In this document: in pieces, positions 22,896 to 33,918 of the stretch
Numbering within the stretch: the first letter of the stretch is position 1
Layout: every line of letters begins with the position of its first letter
The notes under the pieces: model-generated
Seen by the model: only the letters and a program-made list of their open reading frames with translations
Database searches by the model: none
Told to the model about the DNA's origin: nothing
Source: Rebecca billardiae RCC1528
Taxonomy: Eukaryota; Haptophyta
Direction of reading: 5' to 3'
DNA: 64,000 nucleotides
NCBI GenBank assembly: GCA_965240325.2
Contig: OZ251225.1
Location: forward strand, 930,001 to 994,000
Made by a program: the position numbers and the translations under genes

Positions 22896-23538
22896 GCTTG
22901 GAGGAGGGCGGCTGCGGCTTGGCTCCGAGGAGTTCAAGAGTCGACAAAGAGTCCCACCGCGCGCGCGCGGGCGGCTGCCGAGCACCGCCGGCCGTTTGGC
23001 GCTTTTTAATTGTTGGCACTTTCAGCATCCCGAGTTTTCCTCCGCCGCTCGGGAGCCAGCCTGGCGCGGCGATTTTTTTCCAACAGTGGGCTCCTTCTCA
23101 AGCGATGATGCCTTCTCAAAACTGAAATCTCCATAAGAGCTCGCCCGGGACTTGGGGAGGGGGTAGGAGAGGACCAAAACATGATTATGGGCAAATTGAC
23201 GCGTTCGCTGTTCGCAGGCTGTCCTTGGACTCCCAACGAATATGGCGGTCGTACTTGTCCGTAGTGTGGAGCCGGACAGATGCGCGGCCCCAAGCAAGAT
23301 TCCAACGGGGCAGGCCCTGATCAAGACCTTGACGGTTGCACTTACAGCCTGAGACGACTATGTATTTCGCTCCGCATATATGATGTGGGTAAGTCGCATC
23401 TTGACGACCTTTCGGCCTTTTCGCTCGGAGGCGATTCACCCGCGCGGCACTCGCCTGCGCAGTGAGCGTCTGTGTGGATCACCGCGACGGTCGACGCGCC
23501 GTCCGCCGGCCACCTTCCGCACCTGGGCGAAGGACAAC
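22896..23538. other. Intergenic region
   Basis: Separates the small minus-strand frame from the CRAL-TRIO gene, which diverge from each other. An in-frame extension of the CRAL-TRIO ORF runs back to 23380, but its residues look unlike the family. No repeat or motif was recognised. Confidence 0.4.
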
Positions 23539-24501
23539 ATGACGCGTAGCTTCAGCGGCAAGTCCTTTCCGGCGGGCACGACGGCCGACGACATCAAGGC
23601 GCTCGATGCCTTCCTTGCCAAGGCGAGCGACGCCCGTCCGGTCGACTACCCGAGGGCGCTGCGCTTCCTGCGGAGCCGCAGCCTGGACGTGCAGGAGGCG
23701 CTCAAGCTCTGGCAGGGCGACCAGCGCTGGCGGCAGGACGAAGCGATCGACGGCATCATCGACGAGGCGGGCCCCCCGCCGAAGATCGACGCGCTGCTCG
23801 ACAAGCTCTACGAGCCCATCATCCTCCCGGGCCGCTCGCGCTCCGGGCAGGTCGTCATGTACCGCCAGGTCGGCACGATCGACGTCGAGAAGCTGCGCAC
23901 AGTGCCGGACGCGAAGCTGAGGCATCTCATCCGGCGCCACGTGCGCGAGATGGAGCGCCTGCGCCTCACGATGGAGGCGGACACAGTCGGTGTTGGCCCG
24001 CTCGGCGGCCACCTCACCGTCCTCGACCTGGCAAACACGTCGCTGCCCAAATTCCTCAACGGGCGGCAATTCTGGCAAGAAGTGGGTGGCATCGACCAGA
24101 ACCACTTCGGCGAGATGCTGGGCTGCATGCTGCTCATCAACCCGCCGCCCCTGACCAAATTCGCCATCGACACCGTGAAGGCGTTCATCGACCCCACCAC
24201 TGCCGAGAAGATCGTCGTGCGCTCGGGGGACCCTCGCTCCTTCATGCACGAGTACGTCGACGCTGAGCACCTGCCCGAGCACCTTAGGCCCAAGGATAGC
24301 CCGCCTTCGCCGCCCGGGCTCGCGCGGACGCGCTCGGAGGGCAGCAAGCCGAAGGCATCGCCGCTGCGCTCGTTCCCGCGCCCGCCTTCCCTCGGCCGCT
24401 TTGAGTCAGAGGGCAGCAAGCCCAGGTCGGCTTTGCCCTCGTTCCCACGGCCGCCATCCCTTGGCCGCTTCCGCTCGGCGGCGCCCGCCGAGCGCGTGTG
24501 A
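23539..24501 (+). CDS. SEC14-like CRAL-TRIO domain protein
   Basis: Cytosolic lipid-binding/transfer protein, 320 aa, single exon. The N-terminal CRAL-TRIO-N helices include ALRFLRSRSLDVQEALKLWQ and a WR motif. The CRAL-TRIO lobe has LTVLDLANTSLPKFL, DQNHFGEMLGCMLLINPPPL and the family end motif FIDPTTAEKIVV. The start MTRSFSGK was chosen because it directly precedes the folded part; an upstream in-frame ATG at 23380 is possible. The C-terminal tail carries two near-identical units, SEGSKP followed by SFPRPPSLGRF, at about 24334-24471. These look like basic/Ser phosphorylation-prone repeats. Bound lipid is unknown. Confidence 0.82.
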   Translation: MTRSFSGKSFPAGTTADDIKALDAFLAKASDARPVDYPRALRFLRSRSLDVQEALKLWQGDQRWRQDEAIDGIIDEAGPPPKIDALLDKLYEPIILPGRSRSGQVVMYRQVGTIDVEKLRTVPDAKLRHLIRRHVREMERLRLTMEADTVGVGPLGGHLTVLDLANTSLPKFLNGRQFWQEVGGIDQNHFGEMLGCMLLINPPPLTKFAIDTVKAFIDPTTAEKIVVRSGDPRSFMHEYVDAEHLPEHLRPKDSPPSPPGLARTRSEGSKPKASPLRSFPRPPSLGRFESEGSKPRSALPSFPRPPSLGRFRSAAPAERV

Positions 24502-24970
24502 GCTGGAAGGCGGGGCAGAGCCGGAAACCTCGCGCGTCTGAGAGGGGACACGCCGCGGCGCAGGCATCTCTCTTGTGCTCGACCCGACGTCCGTGCACCC
24601 GTAGGCTTCTCGCCCCAGCTAGGCCAGACCCCTGGCAGGCGACACAAGCCTTAGCCGACATATACATATATACATATATACATATAGCTATTATTAAATT
24701 GTTACAGTCATCCGCGGACGACGCCCGCCAACCGCGCGGCGAACCCGCAACGGCGGCAAGCGTCAAATCAGATAATATTATATTGCTACTAAGTCGTCGT
24801 AACTCGTATTCCGTAGCGGCACTTGGGCTTGGCCCAAGGCCAAGCGGACCCAAGGTCCGCCTGCTGAGCCTGAGCCTGAGGCCTCCCTGGCTCAGTGACT
24901 GAGATATAGTCGATCTCGTCTGAATAGCCGATATATATATATGATGATCAGAATCGTACGTGACGGTTCA
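24502..24970. other. Intergenic region with TACATA microsatellite
   Basis: Lies between two convergent genes. It holds an AT-rich simple repeat of the type atatacatatatac at about 24658-24687 and a short TA run near 24930-24942. No gene is seen. Confidence 0.5.
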
Positions 24971-26617
24971 TCATTCGGAGCGCGGGCCCGCCGTAGGCGT
25001 TGCTGGCGGACTTGCCCTGCCTCCTGACGAGACGAATGCCATGATTGCGTACGAGCCGACGGCGAGCACATACATGGCGAGAAGGGCGAACCCCTTGGCG
25101 CGCGTGAGCACCGCCTTGTCTCGTCGGCGGATCAGCGCGACGCCGAGGAGCGCGGAGAAGAGCGCGGCCACGTTGAGCGCCTGCAGTGCACCCATCCGGT
25201 GGATGTCGCTCACGTGCACAATCTCGATGGGCTGGCCAGCCGTGTTCGAGATGGCCCAAGGCATGCCCAGCCCGACGAGGATGTTGATGATCTGCGAGCC
25301 GAACGAGTTGGAGACGGCCATCGAGCCGTATCCCCTCCGCGCGACCGTGACGGACTGGATGGTATCCGGCACCTCCGCGCCGATCGCGATGATGGCGAGG
25401 CCGAGGAACGAGCGCGGCACGCCCGACAGCTCGCCCCAGTGGCTCACCACGGCTGCGATGACCATCGAGAAGGCCGAGACCCACACAAAGGACATGGCGA
25501 AGGTGAGCGGGTACCACGCGGCGTGCGGGCCGTCGTGCGAGCACTCGGGGCACGTCCAGGCGAAGAGCGCGTCCAGGGGCTTGGCCAGCGTCTCCACCAG
25601 CTCGCCGAGCCGCGCTCCGCTCGCGCACTCACCGATCGACGCGAGCGCGGCCGCAGGGCCACCGCTGCCAGCCGAGCCGCGGCTCCGGCCGCCGCTGTCC
25701 TGTGTCGAGCCTCCACCTCCGTAGGACGAGTCGAGCTCGAGCGGGAACGCGACCGTCCACGTCGAGCCGTCGCTCTCGTCCGCATGCGCCATCTCCAGCG
25801 GCGAGGCCTCCAGTGGGAGGCTGTCCCACTCGACGCCCTCGATGGCGGATTCGCCGCCCTCGGCCGCGCCGGCCGCCACCGGGACGCTGTGCACCGCGCC
25901 CGTCGCCCAGTCAGCCGACGCGAGCGATGGCGTGGGCAGCCCGCCAGGCGCGTTGTGCTCGTCCACGGGCGGCAACGGCTCGGCATTGGGCGACGGCGGC
26001 GCCGCACCGTGCACGAAAGACGCCCGAGGCCGCGGCGCGAGCCCGAGCACGCGCATGCGATACAGCGTGCGCACGTGCGACGAGGAGACGACCACGGCCA
26101 TGTAGACTGCGTAGAGCGCGAGCATGAAGTACGCCTCCGCAATGTGGATGACGCCGTCGCTCACGAAGGCGAGGAGGCATAGCAGGCTGGTCGCGTAGAA
26201 GAGCAGGTCGCGCAGCAGCGGCCGCCGCTTCAGGTGCAGCGCCTCGTCGCTGCAGAGCGCACACGCGCCTGGGATGAGGGTGAAGGCGATCATGCCGGAG
26301 CCGATGATGGCGCCGATGCCGAGCGCGGTCTCCTCGGCGGAGTCGCCGTCGGAGGTGACGGCTTTGATCGTGCTGATCGCGTTCACGATGATCTCCGGCG
26401 CCGCGCTCCCGAATGCCATGAACGATGCGCCCGCCACGTCCTCACGCACGTGCAGCCGCACGCACAGCGTCTCGAGGGAGGTGACGAGGTAGTTGTCGGC
26501 GACGCGCGCGAGGCCGAGGAATGTGTAGAGCAGGACAATGAGCTCGAAGGGCACGGCCCACCAATAGCCGTCGAGCGCGTCGAGGCAGAGGTTCTCCAGC
26601 CCCGCCTCGCACCGCAT
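24971..26617 (-). CDS. K+-dependent Na+/Ca2+ exchanger (NCKX-type)
   Basis: Membrane Ca2+/cation antiporter, 548 aa from ATG 26617. The first half has hydrophobic segments and alpha-1 repeat DVAGASFMAFGSAAPEIIVN. A long cytosolic Ser/Pro/acidic loop separates it from the second half, with alpha-2 IIAIGAEVPDTIQSVTVARR and SNSFGSQIINILVGLG. The acidic residue in each alpha repeat (PE, PD) matches ion-coordinating positions of SLC24-type exchangers. C-terminal helices end near the stop, with a short polar tail. The frame is open further upstream, but that part overlaps the 3' end of the next minus-strand gene. An extra 5' exon with signal peptide cannot be excluded. Ca2+ extrusion or vesicle loading is expected from the family. 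Confidence 0.85.
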   Translation of the reverse strand: MRCEAGLENLCLDALDGYWWAVPFELIVLLYTFLGLARVADNYLVTSLETLCVRLHVREDVAGASFMAFGSAAPEIIVNAISTIKAVTSDGDSAEETALGIGAIIGSGMIAFTLIPGACALCSDEALHLKRRPLLRDLLFYATSLLCLLAFVSDGVIHIAEAYFMLALYAVYMAVVVSSSHVRTLYRMRVLGLAPRPRASFVHGAAPPSPNAEPLPPVDEHNAPGGLPTPSLASADWATGAVHSVPVAAGAAEGGESAIEGVEWDSLPLEASPLEMAHADESDGSTWTVAFPLELDSSYGGGGSTQDSGGRSRGSAGSGGPAAALASIGECASGARLGELVETLAKPLDALFAWTCPECSHDGPHAAWYPLTFAMSFVWVSAFSMVIAAVVSHWGELSGVPRSFLGLAIIAIGAEVPDTIQSVTVARRGYGSMAVSNSFGSQIINILVGLGMPWAISNTAGQPIEIVHVSDIHRMGALQALNVAALFSALLGVALIRRRDKAVLTRAKGFALLAMYVLAVGSYAIMAFVSSGGRASPPATPTAGPRSE

Positions 26618-26801
26618 GGCGCCAGGCAGCTGCCGGGCGTGGCAGGCGTGGAGACAGCCAGAACTCCAAAGCGACAAGCCCCTGCCGGGAGCCGGACCAT
26701 TGTCAGATACAGTATTTCGGCGACGCCGCCTCCATGGCGGCCCGATGTCTGTATGAAGGCGCCGCGCCCGCGCGGTCACGCATCGTTGGCGCCGCCACAG
26801 T

Positions 26802-29800
26802 CTAGGCGCTCGCGGGCGAGCACAGGCAGTCTTCGTATCCCCAGCCGCGGATGATCGACCCGAACTGGCGCTGCACGCGCGCCCACACGCCGCTGGTGTC
26901 CCGCGCCGCCTCGTCGCACCACGCGCCCTGTGAGCGCAGCTCGTCGGCGAGCGGCTGGAGCTCCTCCGCGTCGAGCGGGCTCGTCTCACCCGTCGCGTTT
27001 AGCGTGAGTGCCATCAGCTTGTGCGCCGCCGTCTCGAACGCCTTGGCCACATCAAAGTGCGCGACTGTCTGCGGGAAGAGCCATTTCGAAATGCGATGGA
27101 ACGCGACCTTGTAGTTGGACGCGACGTCCTCGTACCGCACGAAGAGCACGCGCTCGTCAGACGCGGCGTACACCTCGTGCGCCGCGCGCAGCACGCAGCC
27201 GCCCACGTGCTCCGCCTCGAACGACACTGCGTCGCCCATGTCTGCGCGTGCGCGCGCCGCCTCCAGATACGATCTCGGCCGTGCGCGCTCGGAGCTCCCG
27301 GCCGCGAGATCGAATCGCGTGCCGCCCGGCTGCGTCAGCCACGGCGGGAGCGTGCGCGAGACGCCGTGGGCGCTCGTCGCGATGGGTGGCGTGCCCGTGC
27401 GCTCGGCGGCCTCACGGATCGCGACGGACGAGGCGATCCAGGGCAGGCCACCGAAGAGCGTGTCCGCCGCAGGGCCGCTGCGCCCAGGCCCACGTTCGGG
27501 CCCTTCCCCCGCTCGCGCTCGCCTGGGCACGGCGTCGAGCTCGTCGGCGGCGCTCACGCCGCGCGCGCGGCGCGGCTCGAGCCACGGCGGGACCGTGTCC
27601 CACGGCGCCTGGCGCACGGGGCTGCGGTGCGCACGCGCGGCGGACAGCAGCACGTCGCGCGGGTCGCGCACGAGCGAGAGCGCGCGGTAGTCAAAGTGCT
27701 CGCCAATGCGGTGCAGGTCGGCGGCAGTCGGCGAGAAGACGACGGCGAGGAAGAGCGGCGGCGCCGCGGACGCGGGCTGCTCGTCGTCGCGGTCGGGCGA
27801 CGAGGAGGCGGGGTCGCTGCCACCGGCACTGCTGCTCCCTGCATCCCTGCCATCTGCCGCAGCCGGTGCCGCCGCCGCCGCCTTGGCCGCCGCCTGCTTG
27901 GCGTGTGCCGCGGCCGCGAGCAGAGTGCTCCTGGCCGCGCCATCGAAGCAGACCGACTCGCTGAGCGAGCGGCCGAATGTGGCGAAGCACGGGTGCGCCT
28001 CTGCGAAGCCGCCCTCGCACAGGATCGGCTCTGGCTTGACGAACGCCGCCTCTCCCGTCTCGCCCGCACCGCGCCGTTTCTGCCGGCGTAACGACTTGAC
28101 CCACGCCTTGTGTATCTCCCGCTTGAGATCGGTCGCCACAAAGCGGAGAAGCTGCCGCAGCCAGAAGGCGCCCATGCGGTGGTACGCGAGGACGAGGACG
28201 AGGCGCGGCTTGGGAGACGCGGCGGGCTCCGCGGTCGCGTCTCCCACGCCGCCTGCCGCGCCCGCCTCCGCACTCAGATCGAAGCCGGTCACCGCGATCG
28301 GCGCGAGCCGTGCGAGCGGATTGGCGGGCCACCACTGCGCGGCAGCCGCCTCTGGCACGCGCTCGGCCGCGCCACGCGCAGTCGGCCGCACCCACTCGAG
28401 GCTGGCGAGGACGGCGGTGAGCGGCTGGATGAGCACGCGCGACGTGCGATCCTGGTACCCGTACCCCAGCGCGACGCTCGTCCGCGACGCGTCCGCCCAG
28501 TGCAGCGCCGTCGCGTAGGTGACACACTGGAAGCCCGTGAGCAGCTTGCACGCGAGCGGCACTGCCGCCAGCTCGATCGGCCGCCGACCCACCGCGAGCA
28601 CGTCGTACGGCGGGCACGCCGAGGTGACGTAGAAGTAGGCGGCGTACGAGTTGTGCACGTAGTCCTTGACCGCGAAGACGCCGAGCATGCGCCAGCCCTC
28701 GCACGCCTGCGCGCGTGCACGCGGCGCCCGCTGCGCCGCGCCTGCGCCCTCGCCCGGCTGAGGGGGCCACGGCACCGGGAGCGTGTTTGTCCCGAGGTGC
28801 ACTCCAAACACGCAGCCCTTGCGGGCGTCCTTCGCGTGCGCGAAGGTGGTCGCCGTGTCGTGTGCCGCGCTCGACGCGCACGCCTGCTCGACCGGCTCGA
28901 AGATCACTCGCGTGTCCGTGCGCGCCACCTCCACACAGCCGCTGCGCGCCCCGGGCGCAGCGCGCCTCGCCTTGGCCGTCGAGCAGTTGAGGACGACGTG
29001 CGGCCAGATCGAATAGGTGAGGAGCACCCAGCTGGGGACCGGACCCGCCGCGGGCTGCGGCGCGACCGCCGGGCCGCTCGGCGCGTCGGCGAACGAGGAG
29101 CGCGCGCTGCCTTCGCGCGCGTGCCACGGCGGGAACTGATGCCACGGCGCCCAGTTCTTTTCGTTCCGGCCGCGCTCGCGGCCCTCGGCGGACGAGTCCG
29201 CGCGGAGGGCCGAGGCTTCGTCGGCATCGTCGGCCTCTGGGTCTGCCCGCGCCAGCCGGCGCTGGCGGGAGTGCTCGCTGGCGTTGCCGCCCTCCCCCCG
29301 CTCGGCAGCGTCGCCCCGCCCCCCGCGCGCGCCGCGCCCGTCGCGCCCTGCGCCGCCGCCGCCGCCTCGCGCGTGCGGCCGCAGCCGCAGCTCCTCGTGC
29401 GTGCCCGGCAGGAGCGTCTGCAGGTACATGCGCCTGTGCCGGTGGTACACGGCGATGAGGTGGCCGCCGATGGTGACCACGCGCGCGTCCTCGTTGCGCA
29501 TGCCGTGCTGGCAGCACTCGGGGTACCGGTGGTGTCGCGAGAGGCACAGCTCGCGCACGCGCCCCTTGGGCGACCGCCCTTGGTGCTCGTCCGGCCGTGC
29601 GCGCCACAGGCCTCTGCGCACGGCGAGCGCGCTGACATTCACGCCATGCGTGAAGAGGACGACGGGGCTGGCCTGCTGGAGCTCACGCGTCAGCACCCAC
29701 AGCGCAAAACGCGGATCCCGGCACTGCACCCCGCCGCCGTGTGCGCAGGCCGCACCCCGGGAAGCTTGTCAGCTGGTGGGACTGCGCCGGCCGCGTGCGC

Positions 29801-30185
29801 CAACACCATGCGCGCGCGTCGCACGCGCGTGCGCGCACACCGTGTCGTGCGGCGGCCCTCCGCTCCGGGCGAGGGCCAGCAGCATACCACTATACCAGAA
29901 GACGCTCGGGTTGTACACCTGCACGTCGCGCTCCGTGAGGTGGCGCCAGCTGCTCTCCGCGTGCGCAGACACGCCCAGGTTGAGCGGCACTGGCTCACGA
30001 CACATGAGGGCGAAGGAGGTGCCCGTCTCCGAGCGCGGGCCGACGGTCGGCGTGATGTCATAGTCGCCGGGCGAAAGAGGGCTGCCTCGTACTGGGCATG
30101 CCCAGCGCCCCAGCGCGAGGTAGAGCCACGCCCCTGAAAGGAGGACTCGCACGGGCTCCGGTGCGGCAGCCATCGTGGACGACAT
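26802..30185 (-). CDS. Five-bladed propeller / sulfotransferase fusion protein
   Basis: Model complement(join(26802..29723,29841..30185)), 1088 aa; intron 117 bp (gtgtgc...gtgcag). The N-terminus has a hydrophobic segment (VRVLLSGAWLYLALG), a likely signal anchor. Residues ~90-460 have the blade motifs of GH43/GH130-like five-bladed propellers: VYNPSVFWYSGMLLALAR, NEDARVVTIGGHLIAVYH, EKNWAPW, a PHVVLNC strand and LGVFAVKDYVHNSYAAYFY. From ~620 a sulfotransferase-like domain follows: AYHRMGAFWLRQLLRFV (5'-phosphosulfate-binding loop), SLVRDPRDVLLSAARAH (3'-phosphate-binding) and VLFVRYEDVASNYKVAF. The usual catalytic Lys in the first loop (YPKxG/YHKTG) is Arg here. Likely a Golgi-lumen enzyme of glycan sulfation; activity is inferred. 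A Gly-rich linker and Ala-rich insert look disordered. Confidence 0.7.
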
Positions 30186-30253
30186 TCGCTGCCAACGGGC
30201 GGCCGTCGCCGGCTCGCCGCTGAGTGAGATCGATCGATGTCTTCGACCGGGCG
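30186..30253. promoter_or_regulatory. Very short divergent intergenic region
   Basis: Only 68 bp separate the start codons of the sulfotransferase fusion (minus) and CDIN1 (plus). The two promoters must overlap each other or the opposite gene. It contains a cgatcgatg-type palindromic run near 30230. Confidence 0.5.
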
Positions 30254-31135
30254 ATGAGCGTCGACGAGAGCCTGCTCGACGCGCTCGAGGGCGAGCTATT
30301 GACGGTGCATGACGTGCACCGCGTGATCGCGCGCGAGCCAGACCCGAGCCTGACGTTCGAGTGCCTGTTCTCGCTGCTCGCGAGCCGCACCACTTCGCGC
30401 GTGCGGCGCACCATTCACACGGTGGCACAGGAGCACGAACGAATTGCGTCCGCCAATGCCGAGCGTCGGCTGCTGGTGCGCATGCGCCGGGGCGAGTCGC
30501 TGAGCGAGATAGCGCGCGAATATAAGCTCCCTGCGACAGAGCTGGTGCGTAAGCTTGTGCTCCCCGAGCTCTGCAGGGAGAAGAAGCTCTACCTGCCGCG
30601 CACGCAGCTACGGCCGGGTGAGAAGCCGCGGCTGGTGCGCGAGGGCGAGAAGGTGAAGCTGAAGGAGGTGGTGCACGAGCCGCGCAGCATCGTAGACGAT
30701 ACGATCCGGCAGCACGTGCTCGACGCCGTCGACGCCGACCGGCTCAACTCGCCCGCGTCCGACGAGGCGCGCCGACTGATCGGCCTCGAGTATGAACACG
30801 TGCTGATGCGCAAGCTGGTGGCGGCGGGCGTGCCCTTCCACACCGAGTCGCAGCTCAAGGCGCAGCACGCTGCGAAGACGCCTGACTTTGAGCTGCCGAT
30901 CCCCATCGAAGTCGACGGGCGCATCGTCAACTGGATCGACTCGAAGGGCACCTTTGCCGACCCGGCAGTGCACGCGGAGTGCATCGACCAGTACCGCGCG
31001 TACGTCAACCGGCTCGGTCCGGGCATGGTGATCTACTGGTGCGGGTATTCAAGTGGGCTGCCCGAGGACGACGACGTGGTCGTGGTGGACAACTTCCCCG
31101 CGCGAGTCGTGACCGCGCGCGCGGCGGGCGTGTGA
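30254..31135 (+). CDS. CDIN1: CDAN1-interacting nuclease 1 homologue
   Basis: Single exon, 293 aa from ATG 30254, close to human CDIN1/C15orf41 (281 aa). This protein is a predicted PD-(D/E)XK nuclease that partners codanin-1, whose loss causes congenital dyserythropoietic anaemia in humans. Hallmarks seen: the helical N-terminal region with TIHTVAQEHERI, the helix-turn-helix-like SLSEIAREYKLPATELVRKL, and the nuclease core LIGLEYEHVLMRKL, then KTPDFELPIPIEVDG, INWIDSKGTF-type VNWIDSKGTFADP and GPGMVIYWCGY. The core residues E (in EYEHVL), D (TPDF) and D-x-K (IDSKG) are present. The role in a protist is probably chromatin or replication related, by inference. Confidence 0.9.
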   Translation: MSVDESLLDALEGELLTVHDVHRVIAREPDPSLTFECLFSLLASRTTSRVRRTIHTVAQEHERIASANAERRLLVRMRRGESLSEIAREYKLPATELVRKLVLPELCREKKLYLPRTQLRPGEKPRLVREGEKVKLKEVVHEPRSIVDDTIRQHVLDAVDADRLNSPASDEARRLIGLEYEHVLMRKLVAAGVPFHTESQLKAQHAAKTPDFELPIPIEVDGRIVNWIDSKGTFADPAVHAECIDQYRAYVNRLGPGMVIYWCGYSSGLPEDDDVVVVDNFPARVVTARAAGV

Positions 31136-31360
31136 GTTCTGTGCCGACCGAGGGGGGGGGGAGTGGTTTCGGTACCAAGGCTCCCGGCTCCCAGGCTCGC
31201 CCGACCCTGGCCGAGATATGTACCCTGACCACTCTGCGCATGGGGGACCCAAGCTGCTCTGCGAGCGTGGTTCACCAAGCGCAGACCGACCGGCCAGTCG
31301 CTCACCATCACCTGCTTGCTTGATGTCCGGTCGTCTACGGCAACAGACGATGCTAACGCG

Positions 31361-33444
31361 ATGATTTTTAAAATGAAATTTGATTCGTCACTGGAAATTG
31401 GTATGTCGATTTCGGAATTGGACCTCGCCGCTCACAACGCGCGCCATCTGACGTCCGCGACGAAACGCGAGATGGAGGAGACGGCCCCGGAGGCGCGCAC
31501 GCGCGCCGAGCTGCGCGGGAGGCGCCTATCGTGGATCTCGGAGCTCCTGGCCATCCCTCGCTTCGACGAGACCGTCCAGTCCAACTACCACCCGTGGTAC
31601 ATGGTCGGCATGTTCCACTTCCGCCGCGCGCCACGCCTCGCTGACATCCGCAGCGACACGTTTCCACGCATCGCGCGCTTTCCTCGCTTCGCGATGGTGC
31701 TGCGAGAAGGTGAGCGCAACGAGTACGTTACGGAGCCCGTAGACCCTGCATCTATGGACGCGACGTATCACGTCCGCGCGCTCCAGCAAGAGCGGCCGTG
31801 GACACAGGACGATCTGAACGACTACGTGGGCTCGCTGGGCGATTCGTTGCAGCTCGAGAACAGCCGGCCGCTGTGGCAGCTGCGCCTCGTGGAGCGGCTG
31901 GAAGGGGGCGGCGCGGTGCTCATATGCGTGCTCGATCACACCATCGGCGATGGGGCCTACGCCATGACAGCGCTCCTCAGCGCGACCGATGCGGTGGACG
32001 GGCTGCCTGCCGTGCGCAAGCAGACCATGACGGCGCCGCCACGCCGGCGCATGCAGCGCAAGTTGGGCGCAGCCGAGTGGCTGGGCGTGCAAGGCACCGG
32101 GCTGGCGACGGTGTTTGCTCCGGGGCTGGTCAGTGACGGCCCGAGCCCGCTCAAACCCCCGTTCAACCTGCCCCCCTCCGCGCGCAAGCACGTGTCCACC
32201 TCGAGGCCAATCGCGCTCGACGCGGTGCGCACGCTGCGTCAGGCCGTGCGGCTGCCGGGGCTGCCAGAGAGAGCGGGGTCGCTCACGGTGCACGACGTAA
32301 TCGTCGCGGCGACGGCCGTGGCGCTGCACGAGTGCATCGCCGACGCCGGCGTCGAGCGGTACACCCCGCGCATCGGGTACACCTTCAGCTTGCGCCCGCC
32401 TGGATTCGACGCGCTGAGCGACGCGCGCGGCTCCGTCACGCTCGGGCACAAGTGCGCGCTGCCATCTGCCGCAGTGGCGCGCGGCCCGGCGGCGGGCGTG
32501 CTGCGGCACATGAAGCTCGAGCACGACCGGAGCAAGCAGAGCATCGACGGCTTCCTCTTCGACGGCCTTGGCGAGCGCATGTTCCCCGCGATGAAGGGGC
32601 TGCGAATGCACAGCACTATGCTGCATCTGCTCCACCAAGAGTGCGCGCCGCCGTGCGCTGCGCTCGGTGCACGGCGCAGCTGGTGCTGTGCGCGCGCACA
32701 GAGCTGCTGCCCTGGTCATCCGCTGCCACCAACGGCGGTGCGTGGGCGACAATCGAGCCCGCCCGCACGCACGCGGCAGGGTCGTCGCGCTGCCTGAGCC
32801 CCATGCCTGCACGACCCTCCCGCTGACGCAGCCCCCCTTGTGCAATCAGAGCCGGGGTGTGTGCGAGCTCACGTCCCTGCGCGCCCGCTGCTGCTGCACC
32901 TGTCTGCAACTGCAGCGGCGAGGACCACATGCTCCGCCTCAGCAATCTACCCGGGCCGCAGCAGCCGATCCGGCTCGCGGGCGAGCTGGTTGACTCCATC
33001 TACGTCCTCCCGATCTGCTACTACGGCATCTTTGTCACCGCGACCTCGTACAACGGACTGATCACGCTCACAGCCGCGGTCGACGATGGCTGCCATCCGA
33101 GTGCGCGCCAGTTGGCTGAGCGCTGGGCCCCCGCGTTCGACCAGCTCTTCGAGGAAGTGGTTGGGGTGCGCGCTGACTCGCTCTGCGCACGCTATCAAGG
33201 GAGTGTTGCCAAGGGAGTGCCGCCTGGCCAGCGCGCCCATGTCATAGCTCATCACGGATGCCCGCCCGCCGCCCATGCGAGCAGGCACCACCACCGGCTG
33301 TCGCTGCGAGCCCGACCGGTTCCATGCTCGCACATGCGGATGCTCAACACAGCGCTCCCAAGGGCTACGCGGTGGGCGCAGACAGCCCGGGGCGATGTGG
33401 CTGTCTTCCTCGGACTGGCGGCCAGCGACAGATCGAGCGCTTAG
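31361..33444 (+). CDS. WS/DGAT-type O-acyltransferase
   Basis: Wax-ester synthase/diacylglycerol acyltransferase family enzyme of neutral lipid synthesis. Model join(31361..32640,32916..33444), 602 aa. The intron (275 bp, gtgcgc...ctgcag) joins HQ to GEDHMLRLSNLPGP in phase. The condensation-type acyltransferase motif is LDHTIGDGAYAM (about residues 191-202; family HHxxxDG, here the first His is Asp). Further conserved features are SRPLWQLRLVERL, LTVHDVIVAATAVAL, and in exon 2 the typical LSNLPGPQQPIRLAG, then IYVLPICYYGIF and LTAAVDDG. The last ~70 residues are low-complexity, so another intron or a nearer end is possible. No signal peptide or clear membrane helix was noticed. Convergent with the following propeller gene. 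Confidence 0.78.
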
Positions 33445-33918
33445 CTCCGACGACTCGATCGATATCATCACATCAGCAGCAGTAGCGACGTACCAACGCC
33501 GACGCCGACGAGCGGCAATAATATACGCGCCGCGCGCGCACGCGACTGACATATTTACTGCTGCTATCAGACGTCATCACTATGCTGTCTCATGCATGCA
33601 AAAATAATATATATCTGCTACAGCTTGCTGACTCTGACGCCTGCCCGTTGCATACCACGTCGTTAATATATATATGATGACGAAAATAAATTGGAACTCG
33701 GTAGTCATCATGATCATCTCCGCCAGGCCGCCTGAAAAGCAGCGCCCTCCGTCCCTTTTTCTTATTGATAATCATCAGCAACTTATTCGAGATCATCGAT
33801 CTTTCTGAATAAACGTCGTGGTCGTGACTCGTGACAGTAGTGCCCGCGCTGCGGGCTCCGCCACGCTCACGCTGCGCGCTCCGCCCCATGCACCGCGCGG
33901 GCCATTATTAGGCCGCCT
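33445..33918. other. Intergenic region containing a retroelement tail
   Basis: Between convergent genes. It contains the 3'-end fragment at 33615-33674 (listed separately) and lower-GC DNA with no gene. Confidence 0.5.
33615..33674 (+). mobile_element. 5'-truncated non-LTR element tail, copy 3
   Basis: About 57 bp match the last bases of the element at 55861-56371 in reverse orientation: ctgctacagcttgctgactc through gcataccacgtcgttaa, followed by a TA run. This is the shortest of three copies. With the 3' end preserved and the rest missing, it looks like a dead-on-arrival retroposed end. Confidence 0.7.

Noticed and set aside
26618-26989. N-terminal extension of the Na+/Ca2+ exchanger
   Set aside because: It overlaps the 3' end of the upstream minus-strand gene, and its translation is Arg-rich without family similarity.
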